From Bacteroidota bacterium (lineage in GTDB: Bacteria; Bacteroidota; Bacteroidia; Bacteroidales; VadinHA17): 6,429 bases of DNA. Position 1 is the stretch's first letter. Every line of letters begins with the position of its first letter. Position numbers and translations under genes: made by a program. The notes under the pieces were generated by a model. That model did not search any database. It saw nothing but the letters and a program-made list of their open reading frames with translations, and was not told the origin of the DNA. This document shows, piece after piece, positions 6,161 to 6,429 of this stretch. The stretch is from assembly GCA_016868515.1 (NCBI GenBank), contig VGGM01000099.1:1-6429 (forward strand). The letters are read 5' to 3'.

Positions 6161-6429
6161 CTAATACCCTGCTGCCATGCCGTCCTTTCTTGATTCGGAG
6201 GCGCCGTAGAAAACCTTGTTTTTATCGTCCCACAAGATTGCCTGGTATCCGCCGAAGCCGCCCAGGTTCCACTGGATCTTATGACCTTTTCTGAGTAGTG
6301 TCTGAATATCTTCGGTTCTTATTCCGCTTTCCAGGAAGAGGGTACCGCCATCGGTCATTATTGACCCGGTTGGTTCCGATGAGCCCGCGTGGTATACCCT
6401 GGGTGCATCACCAGCTTCCTGAAGGTTCA
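6161..6429 (-). CDS. ggt: Gamma-glutamyltransferase, C-terminal part (5' partial)
   Basis: Gamma-glutamyltransferase transfers or hydrolyses the gamma-glutamyl group of glutathione and related peptides. It is usually exported and matures by self-cleavage into two subunits. About 89 C-terminal residues are visible. The frame is open to the window edge, and the codons before the ATG at 6358 encode NLQEAGDAPRVYHAGSSEPT, which is typical GGT small-subunit sequence, so that ATG is internal. Further landmarks are MTDGGTLFLESGI, LLRKGHKI, GGFGGYQAI and the terminal GASESRKDGMAAGY, the classic closing motif of the family. The nucleophilic Thr, signal peptide and large subunit lie outside the window, so activity cannot be judged. 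The stop is TAG (6161-6163), 12 bp from the convergent glycosidase stop. Confidence 0.93.
   Translation of the reverse strand, partial: NLQEAGDAPRVYHAGSSEPTGSIMTDGGTLFLESGIRTEDIQTLLRKGHKIQWNLGGFGGYQAILWDDKNKVFYGASESRKDGMAAGY

Noticed and set aside
1..6429. tRNA, rRNA, riboswitch, CRISPR array, insertion sequence, attachment site or integrase
   Set aside because: The window is almost fully coding; the largest non-coding gaps are 80, 68 and 56 bp, and none shows such structures.

Overview
No mobile element, CRISPR array, RNA gene or recognisable defence system is visible in this 6.4 kb window. It looks like ordinary chromosome from a member of the Bacteroidota, probably Bacteroidales or a relative. 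The evidence is a set of gene types typical of that phylum: a GH109-type Gfo/Idh/MocA protein with a Tat signal, and a tiny membrane protein resembling DUF6132. Start codons are preceded by A-rich stretches rather than Shine-Dalgarno sequences, and several promoter candidates resemble the Bacteroidota form (-7 TAnnTTTG with a TTG/TTTG-like -33). Taxonomy is inferred from these traits, not from a search.

Layout: bases 1-3266 are a plus-strand run. It begins inside a cardiolipin synthase gene whose 5' end lies outside the window. About 20 bp later comes an unrecognised 297-residue protein that reads as four tandem OB/S1-like beta-barrel units. After a 56 bp gap with a candidate promoter comes mltG, the membrane-anchored endolytic murein transglycosylase. 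murB (minus strand) converges on mltG with one base between the stop codons. A compact divergent promoter region (4276-4355) separates murB from a 78-residue two-helix membrane protein. A 68 bp gap containing a long inverted repeat leads to a Tat-exported GH109-like glycosidase. The window closes with the 3' end of a minus-strand gamma-glutamyltransferase gene that converges on the glycosidase with 12 bp between them.

Functionally the window leans towards the cell envelope: cardiolipin synthesis, termination of glycan strand growth (MltG), UDP-MurNAc formation (MurB), an exported alpha-GalNAc-type glycosidase and glutathione/gamma-glutamyl turnover. This is a loose theme; the strand changes show it is not one operon. 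Only cls, the OB-repeat gene and mltG could be co-transcribed, and mltG may have its own promoter.

The items most worth a second look are the four-unit OB-like protein of unknown function and the 9 bp perfect inverted repeat (11 pairs in RNA) whose right arm ends at the glycosidase start codon. The next is the palindrome overlapping the murB promoter candidate. I saw no convincing evidence of a wholly new system.
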